Below, piece after piece: positions 63,682-64,000 of a stretch of DNA of 64,000 nt (positions are counted from its first letter, which is position 1; every line of letters starts with the position of its first letter). This stretch comes from Stenotrophomonas maltophilia (lineage in GTDB: Bacteria > Pseudomonadota > Gammaproteobacteria > Xanthomonadales > Xanthomonadaceae): positions 536,358-600,357 of the forward strand of contig FOZF01000001.1 in assembly GCA_900113425.1 (NCBI GenBank), written 5' to 3'. The translations under genes and the position numbers were made by a program. The notes under the pieces are model-generated. The model was given only the letters and a program-made list of their open reading frames with translations, made no database searches and was not told the origin of the DNA.

Positions 63682-64000
63682 ATGCGTCACTTTTCACTTG
63701 CATTGCTGCTCGTTTCATCCTGTGCTGGTGCCGCTGAGACAACCAGCGTCACGCAGATATTCAACGACCCAACGCCGGTCAGCCAAGCGCTGGCTCAAGG
63801 TGATGTCGCTGCACTACGGCAGTTGCAGGTCAATGCAACCAATACCGTCGTAAAGGAAATGGCCAGGGCCGCCGAACGCCGGGTTCTGCTGGACCTTCCT
63901 GGAGCCCGCGAGGCGTCGGATGAATGTATCCAGATGGCGCAGCAGACCACGCATCTGGCCGGACTGACAGTCTGTGGAGCACTGCGAGCTGGCGTCGAGG
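63682..64000 (+). CDS. Secreted protein, probable partner of the upstream effector (partial)
   Basis: 106 codons, open at the window end. A signal peptide (MRHFSLALLLVSSCAGAAE) is followed by a helical chain (PVSQALAQGDVAALRQLQVN, MARAAERRVLLDLPGAREAS) with Cys in ASDECIQMA and LTVCGALRA. GGAG lies four bases before the ATG. Its place after the second leader effector mirrors the secreted partner after the first, but the two partners share no visible sequence, as expected of cognate immunity proteins. The function is inferred only. Confidence 0.65.
   Translation, partial: MRHFSLALLLVSSCAGAAETTSVTQIFNDPTPVSQALAQGDVAALRQLQVNATNTVVKEMARAAERRVLLDLPGAREASDECIQMAQQTTHLAGLTVCGALRAGVE

Overview
The window is chromosomal DNA of a high-GC gammaproteobacterium of the Xanthomonadaceae, most probably the Stenotrophomonas maltophilia group. 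The clues are the imuB-dnaE2 mutasome end, class III phaE/phaC, Xanthomonas-type Fur boxes, and many GTAG-headed REP-like palindromes of the SMAG type known from S. maltophilia. No rRNA, phage, insertion sequence or CRISPR array was seen.

Layout. 1-3.5 kb: end of ImuB and the error-prone polymerase DnaE2 (SOS mutagenesis). 3.6-7.1 kb: a MocR-type regulator divergent from a YggS-type PLP protein, with a GATase and a small protein overlapping in one operon. 7.2-12.7 kb: an iron operon of sigma factor, FecR-type anti-sigma factor, STN-containing TonB receptor, ChaN-like protein and dedicated TonB, behind a Fur-box-like site; the gene set suggests heme uptake. 12.9-18.0 kb: a leftward cassette of DcaP-type porin, AdiC-like antiporter and AdiA-like decarboxylase, with a perfect FNR-type site upstream. 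18.6-21.4 kb: periplasmic thiol genes (DsbG-like, Lgt/TlpA fusion) and a GlxA-type regulator. 21.5-22.9 kb: a MerR regulator with its own MerR-type promoter, then three tRNA-Ala/tRNA-Glu pairs. 22.9-32.6 kb: a GNAT, an SRAP protein, a receiver-only regulator, tRNA-Leu, two diguanylate cyclases and a soluble chemoreceptor behind a consensus sigma-28 promoter. 32.8-40.2 kb: Tex, small proteins, two facing palindromic repeats, PspC, DUF5329, PhaC/PhaE and PssA. 40.3 kb: three DnaA-box-like sites within 46 bp. 40.5-45.6 kb: methyltransferase, MATE, DUF2239, Nudix, DUF1249 and PpsR. 45.7-49.1 kb: PpsA and an MscS channel. 49.1-54.9 kb: a tandem duplication of the 3' end of an old yellow enzyme gene, then EcsC, Orn, TadA, two GNATs and an HD hydrolase. 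55-61.6 kb: an MFS pump, small proteins, a hybrid histidine kinase and a siderophore receptor behind a strong Fur box.

The most unusual part is 61.6-64.0 kb. Two divergent genes encode almost the same double-glycine leader, the same Pro/Asp/Trp-rich segment and a polyglycine linker, but unrelated C-terminal domains; one is JAB/DUF4329-like. Each is followed by a different small protein with a signal peptide. This looks like a polymorphic effector family, possibly with periplasmic immunity proteins, exported by a leader-cleaving ABC transporter that is not in the window.
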